DNA from: DATJBF01 sp035515475
GTDB taxonomy: Bacteria > Verrucomicrobiota > Verrucomicrobiia > Palsa-1439
DNA: 37,383 nucleotides
Direction: 5' to 3'
NCBI GenBank assembly: GCA_035515475.1
Contig: DATJBF010000079.1
Location: 1-37,383, forward strand
Numbering within the stretch: position 1 is the first letter of the stretch; every line of letters begins with the position of its first letter. Below are positions 15,919-23,916 of the stretch, in pieces. The translations under genes and the position numbers were made by a program. Below the pieces are notes generated by a model. It worked only from the letters and a program-made list of their open reading frames with translations. It was not told the origin of the DNA and did not search any database.

Positions 15919-16608
15919 ATGGCGAGTCGATGGCTAGTTCCGGTCTTGGTCTGTGGTTTGGCGTGCTGCAGTGTGGGGAGCGCCACCGTAACCGTCCTCA
16001 ATGTAGGCGACACCGTCAACTTATCGGACTATGTTGATGGTTCGGGCAATTCGATTTACATCGCCGACAAGTTGTTTGGCGAGTTCAACTATATCGCCGG
16101 GGGCGACACAAACAACTTCACCGACATGTCGATCAGTTTGACGGCGATTTCGAATTCGTTTGGTTACGGAATCAAGATCAGCGCTCCGTTCCATACGTCG
16201 GATACTCAGTTGAAGGACTTCATCATCGATTATTCGGTGACTGTCTCCAATGCCCCGTTCTTGATCTCGGATCTTCACTTGGATTACAACGGGATTTTTA
16301 GTGGCAGTGCGTTCTCGAGCGTTACGGAGTCGGTTTTCGATCATAACGGCATCGGAGTCAACCAGCTCAACCAGATTCAGGTCTACGAACCGCCTTATGG
16401 AATGATGCAGACCAACCTCTATCTCGACACGCCCCAGATGAAGCTGTATATCGAAAAGGATATTGAACTTGGCGGGAATGCCACCGGCGATCAGGCATCG
16501 ATTTCAGCAATCAATCAGGTGTTTTCGCAGATACCCGAACCTTCCTCGATGATCCTCACCGCCGTTGGAATTGCCTCTCTGTGGTTCTGGCGGCGCCGCT
16601 GCGGGTAG
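15919..16608 (+). CDS. PEP-CTERM sorting domain protein, copy 1
   Basis: 229 residues with a signal peptide (MASRWLVPVLVCGLACCSVGSA) and a C-terminal PEP-CTERM tail: IPEPSS, a hydrophobic helix (MILTAVGIASLWFW) and a basic end (RRRCG). In known systems this tail is recognised by an exosortase and the protein is delivered to the envelope or exopolysaccharide. The ~180-residue body (TVTVLNVGDTVNLSDYVDG..., FGYGIKISAPFHT) is beta-rich and of no recognised function. GGAGGG precedes the start. The gene is followed by a strong hairpin and then by a close paralogue of identical length, so each copy appears to be its own transcription unit. No exosortase gene lies in the window. Confidence 0.85.
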   Translation: MASRWLVPVLVCGLACCSVGSATVTVLNVGDTVNLSDYVDGSGNSIYIADKLFGEFNYIAGGDTNNFTDMSISLTAISNSFGYGIKISAPFHTSDTQLKDFIIDYSVTVSNAPFLISDLHLDYNGIFSGSAFSSVTESVFDHNGIGVNQLNQIQVYEPPYGMMQTNLYLDTPQMKLYIEKDIELGGNATGDQASISAINQVFSQIPEPSSMILTAVGIASLWFWRRRCG

Positions 16609-16953
16609 GGTGCGATTTTACAGGTTTGGCCGTACGCTCGAATGCCCCGCTGAGAAAGCGGGGCATTTGCTTATCAGGCAAATAACGCGCCGACTGCGCT
16701 CTCTGGTAACCGCGTGGCCGATGCCGACCCCTGCCAATGACCACCTCCGCTGTCCGCGATTTTTTCCACAAACCGTGGAACAAGTTGACCAGTGGCGGCT
16801 CATATCTGGTGCGAGGCCGCGGCAACGGGCGGAGAACGGTCCCGAGAGGACCTCCCTTGGAGCGGCGCCAACTCGAATGCTCAGCTTGTAAGGGATGATT
16901 TGCGGGTTGGTAAAGGGTAGTCGAACGGCGGTTCGACTCCGGAGAGGGGCTTT
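16609..16953. other. Spacer between the two PEP-CTERM genes
   Basis: 345 bases holding the terminator of copy 1 (16641-16667) and, presumably, the promoter of copy 2, which I cannot locate with confidence. The short frames here are not credible. GAGAGGGG just before 16954 serves as the ribosome binding site of copy 2. Confidence 0.4.
16641..16667 (+). terminator. Hairpin terminator after PEP-CTERM copy 1
   Basis: A perfect 11-bp stem, AATGCCCCGCT (16641-16651) with AGCGGGGCATT (16657-16667), closes a GAGAA loop. It starts 32 bases after the stop codon and is followed by TGCTTAT, a short T-containing tail. Intrinsic termination is likely. Confidence 0.75.
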
Positions 16954-17643
16954 ATGGAGAGGCGATGGCTGTTGGTACTGGTCGTGTGTGGCGGGATACG
17001 GTGCGCGGTCGGCAACGCTACGGTGACGGTTCTCAATCCCGGTGATACCGTCAACTTCGCGAACTACGTCGATGGTTCTGGCAATTCGATATTGGTCGCC
17101 GACAAGTTGTTTGGCGATTTCGACTTTATTGCCGGCGGCAACACGAATGTGTTTGGCCCGATGACCATCAACTTGACGGCGATTTCAAATTCATTCGGCT
17201 ACGGAATCAAGATCAGTGCGCCGTTCCACACGCAGGATACGCAGTTGAAAGACTTCATCATCGATTATTCGGTCCAGGTTACCAATGCGCCATTCTTGAT
17301 CTCGGATCTCCATCTGGATTACAACGGGTTCGTTGTGAACAGCGGGTTCTCGAGCGTCACGGAATCGGTGTTCGACCAGAACGGCATCGGAGTCAACCAA
17401 CTCGGTCAGATGCAGGTGTTTGAACCGCCCCTGTCGATGATGTCGACCAGCATGTTCCTCAACACGCCGCAGGTGAAGCTCTTCCTCGAAAAGGATATTG
17501 AGATGGGCGGCGATAACACCGGTGACCAGGCGTCCATTTCCGCAATCAACCAGGTCTTTTCACAAATACCGGAACCTTCCTCAATCATGCTGGTGTCGAC
17601 CGGGTTGGCCGCCTTGGGGTTGTGGCACCGACGTCGCGGGTAG
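16954..17643 (+). CDS. PEP-CTERM sorting domain protein, copy 2
   Basis: 229 residues, the same length as copy 1 and alike almost throughout (VTVLNPGDTVNFANYVDGSGNS, then FGYGIKISAPFHT, SSVTESVFDQNGIGVNQL). It has a signal peptide (MERRWLLVLVVCGGIRCAVGNA) and the tail IPEPSS, a hydrophobic helix, then HRRRG. The two genes are evidently a tandem duplication that has had time to diverge in sequence but not in length or organisation. GAGAGGGG precedes the start and a hairpin terminator follows. Function unknown; sorting to the cell envelope by an exosortase system is inferred from the tail. Confidence 0.85.
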   Translation: MERRWLLVLVVCGGIRCAVGNATVTVLNPGDTVNFANYVDGSGNSILVADKLFGDFDFIAGGNTNVFGPMTINLTAISNSFGYGIKISAPFHTQDTQLKDFIIDYSVQVTNAPFLISDLHLDYNGFVVNSGFSSVTESVFDQNGIGVNQLGQMQVFEPPLSMMSTSMFLNTPQVKLFLEKDIEMGGDNTGDQASISAINQVFSQIPEPSSIMLVSTGLAALGLWHRRRG

Positions 17644-17672
17644 ACCGAATCCTTTTTCCGTCTCCTCAAATC

Positions 17673-17704
17673 AGCACGGCAGGTTTTCCCCCGCCTGCCG
17701 TGCT
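17673..17704 (+). terminator. Hairpin terminator after PEP-CTERM copy 2
   Basis: A perfect 11-bp stem, AGCACGGCAGG (17673-17683) with CCTGCCGTGCT (17694-17704), closes a 10-base loop and is followed by CCTTTTCG. It separates the PEP-CTERM gene from pheT, so pheT must have its own promoter within the next ~80 bases. Confidence 0.8.
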
Positions 17705-17786
17705 CCTTTTCGATCGTGCCGGGCCCGGCGCGGCCGAGCTAAAGGCTAGACGGTTCGGACGCAAACCGCTACAGTCCGTCCGGCAG

Positions 17787-20051
17787 ATGAAATTCACCTA
17801 TAACTGGCTCAAACAGTACCTTGATTGTGACTGGTCACCGGCGGAGTTGGCGGAGCGGCTGACGTGGGCGGGCATTGAAGTCGAGAACGTCGCCACCTTT
17901 GGAGGCGGCGCACTGGAGCAGGTGGTTGTCTGCCAGATTCTATCCAGCGACAAGCATCCGAATGCCGACAAGCTCACCGTCTGCCGCGTCACCGACGGAC
18001 AGACCGAACGCCAGATCGTCTGCGGCGCGAAGAATTACCGGGTCGGCGACAAAGTGCCGCTGGCGTTGCCCGGCGTCACCCTGCCCGGCGGATTGACGAT
18101 CCAGACCGCCAAGCTCCGCGGCGTCGAATCGCAGGGCATGATGTGTTCGGCCAAGGAGCTCAACATCGCCGAGGACGCGGACGGGCTGTTGATTCTTCCA
18201 TCCGATACACAAGTTGGCGTCCGCCTCAGCGAGGCGCTCGGCGGCGCGGACGTGGTGTTCGATATCGAAGTGACGCCCAATCGTCCCGACTGGCTGTGCG
18301 TTACCGGCGTCGCCCGCGAGGTGTCGGCGCTGACGGGTCAACCGTTGCAGTTGCCGAAGGTTTCCGTCTCCGAAAGTGCGGAGAAGATCGAGAGCCTGAC
18401 GAGCGTGAATGTTGATGCCCCTGATCTCTGCCCGCGTTATACGGCGCGGGTCATTCGCGGGGTCAAGATTGGACCGAGCCCGGCGTGGTTGAGGCAAACG
18501 CTGGAAAAAGTCGGGATGCGCTCGATCAACAACGTCGTGGACGTGACGAACTACGTGATGCTGGAATGTGGCCAACCGCTGCACGCGTTCGATTACCGCT
18601 TGCTGGGCGGGCACCGCATCGTGGTCCGGCGCGCCCAAGGCGGCGAGCGGTTCGTGGCCATCGACGAGAGCCAGCACGAATTGACCAGCGACATGCTGGT
18701 GATTGCCGACGCCAACCGGGCGGTGGCGCTGGCGGGGATCATGGGCGGCAAAGAAAGCGAAATCAACGACGCGACCACCGATGTTCTGCTGGAAAGCGCC
18801 TGGTTCCTGCCGTCGAACGTTCGCCAGACTTCGAAGCGTCTGGGGTTGGCGAGCGAATCGAGTTACCGCTTCGAGCGCGGCGCGGACATCGGCGGCGTGA
18901 TCTGGGCGAGCAACCGAGCCGCGGCGCTGATGCAGCAACTCGCCGGTGGCCAGATCGCCCGCGGCATCGTCGACACGCTGGCCAAGCCGGTGGCAAGACG
19001 GCGGGTGCGTTGTCGCTATGCGCAGGTGAATCGGCTGCTCGGTATCGACGTGCCGCCGGAAACCGTGAGGAAGATTTTCGCGGGGCTCGAGCTGTCCGTC
19101 GCCTCCTCGGACGCGCACGCCTGCGAGGTCGAGGTGCCGACGTTCCGGGTGGACCTGGAGCGCGAGGCGGACCTGATCGAGGAGGTCTGCCGGATCCACG
19201 GTGTCGACAAGATTCCTCCGCGGATGCAGCCCGCGACCGCGGTCGTGTCGGAGTTCGACGCGAAATGGGACGGATACGCCCGGGTGCGCGAGGTCCTCAC
19301 GGCGCTGGGCTACGACGAAGCGCAAAACCAGACCTTGGTCCCCGCAGGCGACCTGCGGCTGCAGAATCCGTTGAGCGCCGACCAGCAGGCGTTGCGCTCC
19401 TCACTCGTGCCGGGCCTGCTGTCGAATCTGCGCACCAACGTGTCCCGACATCAATTCGACGTGCGCCTGTTCGAGGTCGGACGGGTGTTCGCGGCTGATG
19501 GCAAAGAGTCGCTGCACCTCGCCTTGGCGGTGACGGGCCGGCGGGAGCCGCACTCTTGGGAAACGGGCCGGCGGGAGGCGAAACTGGACTACTTCGATTT
19601 GAAGGGGGTGCTGGAGGAATTGGGCGCGGCAGCGGAGGTTCGACAGATTTCAGCGGGTCAGGCCCGGAAATATGACTTGCGCGACGCCGTGTTCGTGGCG
19701 GAGTTCCCGCTGGAACCGCTGGTGGCGCGGGGCCGCGAGGAACGGACGTTTCGCGAGTTGCCCCGGTTTCCGGCGGTGGTGCGCGACATGGCGCTGGTGG
19801 TGGATGAGAGCGTCCTGCATGGTGACATTATCGCGGCGATTGAGAAAACCCGAAATAAGTTCTTGGTACGGGTCGAGATTTTTGATATTTATCGAGGGAG
19901 TTCAGTACCGACAGGAAAGAAATCCATGGCGTACTCGTTGACGTTTCGCGCGCCGGACAGGACGCTGACCGACGTGGAGGTCAACGCGGCCCATGAACAG
20001 ATAAAGCGTTTATTGCAGCAGACGTTGCAGTGTGAGATACGCGAAGGTTGA
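17787..20051 (+). CDS. pheT: Phenylalanine--tRNA ligase, beta subunit
   Basis: 754 residues, slightly shorter than the E. coli protein. It pairs with PheS in an alpha2-beta2 enzyme that charges tRNA-Phe. The start at 17787 gives the family N-terminus MKFTYNWLKQYLD. Residues ~40-150 are the OB-fold tRNA-binding domain (VVVCQILSSDKHPNADKLTVCRV, then GMMCSAKEL). The B3/B4 editing domain (NNVVDVTNYVMLECGQPLHAFD) and B5 region follow, and the last ~95 residues form the anticodon-binding FDX-ACB domain (VRDMALVVDE ... FRAPDRTLTD). A longer upstream frame from 17622 would cross the terminator and is rejected. pheS is not adjacent, unlike the common pheST arrangement; a terminated PEP-CTERM gene stands where it would be expected. 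Confidence 0.95.
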   Translation: MKFTYNWLKQYLDCDWSPAELAERLTWAGIEVENVATFGGGALEQVVVCQILSSDKHPNADKLTVCRVTDGQTERQIVCGAKNYRVGDKVPLALPGVTLPGGLTIQTAKLRGVESQGMMCSAKELNIAEDADGLLILPSDTQVGVRLSEALGGADVVFDIEVTPNRPDWLCVTGVAREVSALTGQPLQLPKVSVSESAEKIESLTSVNVDAPDLCPRYTARVIRGVKIGPSPAWLRQTLEKVGMRSINNVVDVTNYVMLECGQPLHAFDYRLLGGHRIVVRRAQGGERFVAIDESQHELTSDMLVIADANRAVALAGIMGGKESEINDATTDVLLESAWFLPSNVRQTSKRLGLASESSYRFERGADIGGVIWASNRAAALMQQLAGGQIARGIVDTLAKPVARRRVRCRYAQVNRLLGIDVPPETVRKIFAGLELSVASSDAHACEVEVPTFRVDLEREADLIEEVCRIHGVDKIPPRMQPATAVVSEFDAKWDGYARVREVLTALGYDEAQNQTLVPAGDLRLQNPLSADQQALRSSLVPGLLSNLRTNVSRHQFDVRLFEVGRVFAADGKESLHLALAVTGRREPHSWETGRREAKLDYFDLKGVLEELGAAAEVRQISAGQARKYDLRDAVFVAEFPLEPLVARGREERTFRELPRFPAVVRDMALVVDESVLHGDIIAAIEKTRNKFLVRVEIFDIYRGSSVPTGKKSMAYSLTFRAPDRTLTDVEVNAAHEQIKRLLQQTLQCEIREG

Positions 20052-20183
20052 CGACATGTGCGGGGATTGGGTGGCGACCATGACGGCCGGTGGAATATTC
20101 TTGAATTCGACAGCTAACAGGATTAAAAAGAGTGACGTCGCGGGCGACCGTGGTCGCCAGTGTTCTTTGGTAGAGCAAGATTT

Positions 20184-20368
20184 ACGAAATACCCTGCCAT
20201 GTTCGTGGCAAACGAGGAATCTTTGAGCCAACACCGTCTGTGACGGAGCTCGGAGTTCGGTCGTGGACTGCATGCCTTTCCAGGACGTAGGAAACTACCG
20301 ACAGAGCGCCCCTGTTATTGAGGGGTTCAAAGATATCGTTTAAACGGCATTACGGTGGGGTATTTCGT
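20184..20368 (+). ncRNA. ssrS: 6S RNA
   Basis: A ~185-nt segment between pheT and rarA with the layout of 6S RNA, which binds the sigma-70 RNA polymerase holoenzyme by mimicking an open promoter. The ends, 20184-20198 and 20354-20368, form a 15-bp closing stem (13 Watson-Crick and 2 G-U pairs). Just inside the 5' arm is ATGTTCG, followed by TTTGAGCC, like the E. coli sequence (AUGUUCG ... CCUGAGCC). Towards the 3' end GGGGTTCAAAG and GGCATTACGG parallel the E. coli GGGUUCAAGG and GGCAUCUCGG. The middle contains GCATGCC, like GCAUGCUC. In many bacteria this gene lies just upstream of 5-formyl-THF cyclo-ligase; here rarA and that gene follow. The exact 5' and 3' ends are estimated from the stem. 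Confidence 0.85.
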
Positions 20369-20459
20369 TTCCGGTTCTCGCGGGCCCGAAACGACCGGGA
20401 CATGTCGCTCAGCACCACGCGTTTCACACGGCTCGCAGCCACGGGCCAGGTTGGTGGCC

Positions 20460-21809
20460 ATGACCGAGAACCTATTTCCAAGCCAGTCGTTGGAATCCGC
20501 CGCCGCGACCGGAGTCGCCGGCCCCCAGACCGCGCCGCTGGCCACCCGGATGCGCCCGCAAACCCTCGAGGATTTCGTCGGACAACGCCACGTTCTCGCC
20601 CCGGGCAAGCTGCTCTGGCGCGCCATCAAAGCCGACCGCATCAACTCGATCGTTCTCTACGGCCCGCCCGGCACGGGCAAGACCTCCCTCGCGCAGGTCA
20701 TTGCCAACGCCACGAAAAGCAAGTTCGAGCGGCTCAGCGGCGTAGACTCCAACGTGGCCGACATTCGCCGCGTGATCGCCGGCGCGGCGAACCGCCTGGC
20801 CAACTCGGGCACAAAGACGATTCTGTTCATCGACGAGATTCATCGGTTCAACAAAGCGCAGCAGGACGTTCTGCTTCCCGACGTCGAGAACGGGACGGTG
20901 CGGTTGATCGGCGCGACCACGCACAATCCATTTTTCTACCTCAACTCGCCGCTCGTTTCCCGTTCCCAAATCTTCCAGCTCAAGCCGCTCACGCCCGACG
21001 ACATCAAGGAATTGCTGAAGCGCGCCCTGGCCGACAAGGAGCGCGGCCTGGGCGGCCGAAACGTGCGGGTGGATCCGGAGGCGCTCGATTTCCTGGCAAT
21101 CGCTTGTGACGGCGACGCCCGCAAGGCGCTGAATTCGCTGGAGATCGGCGTGCTCACCACGCCCGGCAGCGCCAAGGGACCGATCCACGTCACGCGGAGC
21201 ATCGCCGAGGAATCGATCCAGAAAAAGGCGGTCGTGTACGACGCGGATGAAGACGAACATTACGACACGATTTCGGCGTTCATCAAGTCGATGCGCGGCA
21301 GCGATCCCGATGCGGCATTGTATTGGTTGGCCAAAATGGTCGTCGCGGGCGAGGACCCGCGTTTCATCGCGCGGCGGATCGTGATTCTGGCGGCCGAGGA
21401 CGTCGGTCTGGCCGATCCCCAGGCGCTGGTCGTGGCGGTGGCCGCCCATCACGCCGTCGAGTTTATCGGTTGGCCCGAGGGCGAATTGCCGTTGGCGGAG
21501 GCGACGGTTTATTGCGCGACGGCGCCCAAGTCGAACGCCAGCGCCAAGGGCATCTGGAGCGCGAAAGCCGACGTGGAGCAAGGGCGGACGCTCGCCGTGC
21601 CCGTCGACCTGAAGGACACGCATTACAAGGGGTCAGCGCGTCTGGGTCACGGCAAGGGCTACAAGTACGCGCACGATTACGCGGGCCACATCGTCGCGCA
21701 GGATTATCTGCCCGAGAAACGGAAGTACTACGAGCCCGGCGACCAGGGGTTCGAGATCAAGGTTCGCGAGCGCATGGAACGATGGAAACAATCGCTCAAG
21801 AAAAGATAG
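20460..21809 (+). CDS. rarA: Replication-associated recombination protein A (AAA+ ATPase)
   Basis: 449 residues. RarA/MgsA is the bacterial relative of Mgs1/WRNIP1. It acts at stalled replication forks as a tetrameric ATPase related to clamp loaders. Landmarks are MRPQTLEDFVGQ (31-42), Walker A GPPGTGKT (68-75), Walker B ILFIDEIH (121-128), sensor 1 GATTHNP (~151-157) and the SRSQ arginine-finger region (~167-170), then the long C-terminal tetramerisation half. The start at 20460 is preferred because the open frame upstream runs back into the 6S RNA. The ribosome binding site is weak. The gene overlaps the following cyclo-ligase gene by 28 bases, so the two are translationally linked. Confidence 0.95.
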   Translation: MTENLFPSQSLESAAATGVAGPQTAPLATRMRPQTLEDFVGQRHVLAPGKLLWRAIKADRINSIVLYGPPGTGKTSLAQVIANATKSKFERLSGVDSNVADIRRVIAGAANRLANSGTKTILFIDEIHRFNKAQQDVLLPDVENGTVRLIGATTHNPFFYLNSPLVSRSQIFQLKPLTPDDIKELLKRALADKERGLGGRNVRVDPEALDFLAIACDGDARKALNSLEIGVLTTPGSAKGPIHVTRSIAEESIQKKAVVYDADEDEHYDTISAFIKSMRGSDPDAALYWLAKMVVAGEDPRFIARRIVILAAEDVGLADPQALVVAVAAHHAVEFIGWPEGELPLAEATVYCATAPKSNASAKGIWSAKADVEQGRTLAVPVDLKDTHYKGSARLGHGKGYKYAHDYAGHIVAQDYLPEKRKYYEPGDQGFEIKVRERMERWKQSLKKR

Positions 21810-22375
21810 CGCTGCGCCGTCAGACACGGGCGAAGCTCGCCGCGCTGCCTGCGGCCGACGTGCACGCCAAGAGCGCGGCGATCTGGGAGCGGCTGTCCGT
21901 GTTGCCCGAGTTTGCCGGGGCGACGCGGGTGCTGGTCTACGTATCGACGGGCCCGGAAGTCGACACGCACGGGTTGATCCAACAATTGCTGGCGCTGGGC
22001 CGGCACGTGTGCGTGCCGTGGTTCGATGCGCGCCAACAGGTGTACGTGGCCTCGCGGCTGCACGACTTCGGCGCGGACCTCGCCGCGGGACGATTTGGGA
22101 TTTTGGAACCCAGGCCCGGAGCGGCGGAACCGACGGCCTGCGATCAGATCGACGCCGCGTTGGCGCCCGGTCTGGCGTTCGATGAAACGGGAAATCGGCT
22201 GGGGCGCGGCCTGGGCCATTTCGATTCCCTCCTGCAGGGGGTGCGCGGCGCAAAGATCGCGCTGGCCTATGATTTTCAGGTGCTGAGCGGGGTCCCTGCG
22301 GAGGCACACGATGCCCGTGTGGACTTCATTGTGACCGAAACCCGAATGATTCGAACCAGGGGCCATTCACCATGA
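21782..22375 (+). CDS. fau: 5-formyltetrahydrofolate cyclo-ligase
   Basis: 197 residues. It converts 5-formyl-THF to 5,10-methenyl-THF with ATP (YgfA/MTHFS family). The N-terminal K-x-x-LRRQTRAKL basic helix binds ATP phosphate in this family, VLVYVSTGPEVDT is the first core strand region, and the C-terminal RLGRGLGHFD matches the G-x-G-x-G-Y-Y-D signature with unusual substitutions (Leu and His). VDFIVTETR closes the fold as usual. The start at 21782 lies inside rarA, and the stop overlaps the rny start by ATGA. Linkage to 6S RNA is a known synteny in other phyla, which supports both calls. Confidence 0.88.
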   Translation: METIAQEKIALRRQTRAKLAALPAADVHAKSAAIWERLSVLPEFAGATRVLVYVSTGPEVDTHGLIQQLLALGRHVCVPWFDARQQVYVASRLHDFGADLAAGRFGILEPRPGAAEPTACDQIDAALAPGLAFDETGNRLGRGLGHFDSLLQGVRGAKIALAYDFQVLSGVPAEAHDARVDFIVTETRMIRTRGHSP

Positions 22376-23916
22376 CTGAAACCCTCATGATCAGTCTCGT
22401 CGCCTTTGTTGTCGGCGTCGCGTTGGGTTGGTTTGTCAGCCGCAGGAAAGCGCAGGCCGACGCAAGCACGGCGGGTGGGATCGTCAACGCCGCGCGCCGG
22501 GAGGCGGAAAACACGCTTCGGGAAGCGCGCTTGAAAGCACAAGACGAAACGTTCAAGGCACGGGAGCAGTTCGAGGCCGAGTCGCGGGATCGTCGCCAGG
22601 AACTGATCGAAATGGAGAAGCGCGTCATCCAGCGCGAAACCAATCTCGACCGAAAAGTCGACCTGTTCGAGCGCAAGGTCGATGAGGTCACCAAGCGGGA
22701 ACTGCGCGTCGTCGACCGCGAGAATGAGTTGCACAGGCTGCAGACGGAAATCGACGAATTGAAGCGGCTCACGCAGCAGGAACTCGAGCGCGTGGCCGGC
22801 CTCAGCGCCGAGGACGCCCGCCGGCACCTGCTGGCGCGGCTCGAGGAGGACATCAGGGCCGAAGCCGCGGCGATGACCCGGCGGATTCTCGACGACGCGA
22901 AACACGATGCCGAGCGCGAGGCCAAGCGGACGATAACGACGGCGATCGAGCGCTGTGCCTCGAACCACGTGCAAACCGTCACGAGTTGCACCATCGCGCT
23001 GCCGAACGAGGAGATGAAAGGGCGGATCATCGGTCGCGAGGGTCGCAACATTCGCGCCTTCGAGGCAGCCACGGGCATCAACGTGGTGATCGACGACACC
23101 CCGCAGGCCGTGGTGCTCAGTGGGTTTGACCCCGTGCGGCGCGAGTTGGCGCGGCAGACGTTGGAGCGCCTGATTGCGGACGGACGCATCAATCCCGCGC
23201 GCATCGAGGAGGAAGTGGAGAAGGTCACCGAGGAACTGGAGGAACTGATCTACAAAGCCGGCGAGGACGCGGTGTTGCGGCTCGGCCTACAGAAGGTGCA
23301 TCCCGAAGTGGTCCGGCTGCTCGGGCGCCTGAAATTCCGGCACAGCTTCACCCAAAACGTGCTCGATCATTCCATCGAGGTCGGGGAAATTGAGGGCGTG
23401 ATGGCCGCGGAACTGGGTCTCAACCAGCAGATCGCCAAACGCGTCGGCCTGTTTCACGACATCGGCAAGGCGGTCGACCATGAAGTTCAGGGGTCGCATG
23501 CCACGATTGGCGCCCAATTGCTGCGGAAATATGGCGAGCCGGAAGATGTCTGGCTGGGCGTTGCCTGTCACCACCACGAGGTCGATCCCCTGACGATTTA
23601 CGGGGTGTTGGCCAGCGCGGCCGACGCCATCAGCGCGTCGCGGCCGGGTGCCCGCAGCGAAAGCATGGAATTGTATGTCCAGCGGCTGGAGAAACTCGAG
23701 GCGCTGGCCAACGCGTTTCCGGGCGTCGACAAGAGTTACGCGTTGCAGGCCGGCCGCGAGGTGCGCGTGTTCGTCCAGCCCAGCGCGGTCGACGACGCCG
23801 GCGCCCTGCAGTTGGCACGCAACATCGGCAAGAAGATCGAGCAGGAACTGCAGTATCCGGGGCAGATCAAGATCACCGTCGTCCGCGAGACCCGGGCAGT
23901 CGAATACGCCAAGTGA
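22372..23916 (+). CDS. rny: Ribonuclease Y
   Basis: 514 residues, the usual length. RNase Y is a membrane-anchored endoribonuclease that starts mRNA decay and processing. The N-terminal helix (residues ~5-22) anchors it, a long charged coiled coil follows (~35-190), then a KH RNA-binding domain with MKGRIIGREGRNIRAFE (215-231), and an HD domain with FHDIGKAVDHE whose His362-Asp363 pair holds the metal. The start codon overlaps the cyclo-ligase stop (ATGA), so translation is coupled. In Bacillus rny is directly followed by ymdB; here the same partner follows but an inserted element lies between them, beginning at the last base of the rny stop codon. Confidence 0.96.
   Translation: MTETLMISLVAFVVGVALGWFVSRRKAQADASTAGGIVNAARREAENTLREARLKAQDETFKAREQFEAESRDRRQELIEMEKRVIQRETNLDRKVDLFERKVDEVTKRELRVVDRENELHRLQTEIDELKRLTQQELERVAGLSAEDARRHLLARLEEDIRAEAAAMTRRILDDAKHDAEREAKRTITTAIERCASNHVQTVTSCTIALPNEEMKGRIIGREGRNIRAFEAATGINVVIDDTPQAVVLSGFDPVRRELARQTLERLIADGRINPARIEEEVEKVTEELEELIYKAGEDAVLRLGLQKVHPEVVRLLGRLKFRHSFTQNVLDHSIEVGEIEGVMAAELGLNQQIAKRVGLFHDIGKAVDHEVQGSHATIGAQLLRKYGEPEDVWLGVACHHHEVDPLTIYGVLASAADAISASRPGARSESMELYVQRLEKLEALANAFPGVDKSYALQAGREVRVFVQPSAVDDAGALQLARNIGKKIEQELQYPGQIKITVVRETRAVEYAK

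Noticed and set aside
14349..16019. 556-residue version of the aminotransferase
   Set aside because: The first ~160 residues have no family similarity and would run into the PEP-CTERM gene; the 394-residue form has normal length.
16925..16950. T-arm-like GGTTCGACTCC suggesting a tRNA
   Set aside because: No matching acceptor, D or anticodon arms can be found upstream, and the sequence leads straight into a ribosome binding site.
17622..17787. N-terminal extension of pheT
   Set aside because: It would start inside the preceding PEP-CTERM gene and run through a strong terminator; the family N-terminus starts at 17787.
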